A DNA stretch of 64,000 nucleotides from Nomia melanderi. Lineage: Eukaryota; Arthropoda; Insecta; Hymenoptera; Halictidae. Of this stretch, positions 63,967-64,000 are shown piece after piece. The DNA lies in the NCBI RefSeq assembly GCF_051020985.1, contig NW_027475175.1, positions 310,001-374,000 of the forward strand, given 5' to 3'. Positions within the stretch are counted from its first letter, which is position 1. Each line of letters opens with the position of its first letter. Below the pieces are notes generated by a model. It saw only the letters and a list, made by a program, of their open reading frames with translations. It had not been told where the DNA came from and made no database searches. The position numbers were made by a program, and so were the translations under genes.

Positions 63967-64000
63967 AGCACCCGAGATATCACCAGATATATATTGGATT
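63967..64000. repeat. Right partial monomer
   Basis: The window ends after unit positions 1-34 (AGCACCCGAGATATCACC and onward). The array therefore continues past the right edge. Confidence 0.95.

Larger units (their letters stand above)
1..64000. repeat. 175-bp tandem satellite array filling the window
   Basis: Every part of the window is a head-to-tail copy of one 175-bp unit, all in the same orientation. Phasing on AGCACCCGAG gives unit starts at 93, 268, 443 and so on to 63967, which is 365 complete units with a net drift of -1 bp. No stretch of unrelated sequence longer than a few bases interrupts it, and no inversion was seen. Neighbouring units differ by eye at roughly 5-15% of positions, while copies related by higher-order repetition are nearly identical. 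This two-level pattern is known for centromeric satellites such as human alpha satellite. The placement at a centromere or in pericentromeric heterochromatin is inference; the sequence shows only the array. No gene, tRNA, rRNA, transposon or telomere repeat is present. Confidence 0.99.
58086..64000. repeat. Zone D, mixed monomers with a recent 5-mer duplication
   Basis: After the last match to zone B the monomers become a mixture not seen elsewhere. They include GGCCCTAAGAGACGCTGG monomers (58770, 59125, 59995, 61745), TATAATAGGACCCG junctions and CACATATGCATGCG variants. A five-monomer unit is tandemly duplicated at 59094-60850, and a flanking block recurs 17 monomers later. The second-to-last stretch (63792-63966) resembles the GGACCCATGGTACTGTGG monomer of zones B and B' near 13,570 and 55,564, which hints that B-like sequence resumes at the edge. 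Confidence 0.75.

Noticed and set aside
1..64000. CRISPR array or phage/bacterial repeat region
   Set aside because: There is no repeat-spacer alternation. The full 175 bp repeats without unique spacers, no cas-like genes are present, and the array is far longer than any CRISPR array.
1..64000. Repetitive protein-coding gene (for example a large tandem-domain protein)
   Set aside because: A 175-bp period is not a multiple of three, so the frame changes in each unit, and every frame is closed by stops within about 525 bp. Nothing selects for an open frame.
1..64000. rRNA or 5S rRNA gene tandem array
   Set aside because: No rRNA core motifs, no paired A box and C box of a 5S gene, and no non-transcribed spacer alternating with a conserved 120-bp gene.

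Overview
The whole 64,000-base window is one uninterrupted tandem satellite-DNA array. I find no gene, RNA gene, transposon or non-satellite spacer in it. The unit is 175 bp (consensus about 53% G+C, nine CpGs). Taking the unit to begin at the AGCACCCGAG motif, there are 365 complete monomers between 93 and 63966. A 92-bp partial lies on the left (unit positions 84-175) and a 34-bp partial on the right. Summing every small indel I could locate (25 monomers of 172, 174, 176 or 177 bp) gives a net drift of only -1 bp over 365 units. All larger differences are whole numbers of monomers.

A megabase-style eukaryotic satellite is the only sensible reading. Nucleosome-sized monomers with higher-order repeats are typical of centromeric or pericentromeric heterochromatin. 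I cannot name the species: I do not recognise the monomer as alpha satellite, a bovine, mouse or horse satellite, or a common plant centromere repeat, and no canonical CENP-B box is present. An amphibian, fish or other vertebrate is possible, but that is a guess from length and CpG content only.

Layout, defined by diagnostic subfamily patches. Zone A (1 to ~9,770) carries 'TTTATTGGCTTTT' monomers. Zone B (~9,771-17,419) carries 'ACAAGAGATGTC' and 'TTTTTCAACCGACCC' monomers. Zone C (17,420-33,687) carries 'TTTTTGCCTGA', 'GGTTTTCGCGG' and 'GAGGTAGATCCC' monomers. Zone A' (33,688 to ~48,100) and zone B' (~48,101-58,085) follow, then zone D (~58,086-64,000). A'+B' is a second, nearly identical copy of A+B: 1-17,140 aligns with 37,094-58,085 in nine colinear blocks. 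The offset changes from 37,093 to 42,170 only by whole monomers, plus the extra base of some 176-bp units. Inside these zones are shorter higher-order repeats of 5, 6, 7, 8, 9/10, 12, 13, 16 and 17 monomers.

The many 60-160-codon open frames are by-products of the repeat. Because 175 leaves remainder 1 on division by 3, each frame steps through the unit and hits the conserved TAATAG stop pair every third unit. The same peptides therefore recur hundreds of times on both strands. The interest of the window lies in its recombination history: two-level higher-order structure, chimeric monomers at block junctions, zone-restricted subfamilies and very recent duplications. There is no encoded molecular system that I can support.
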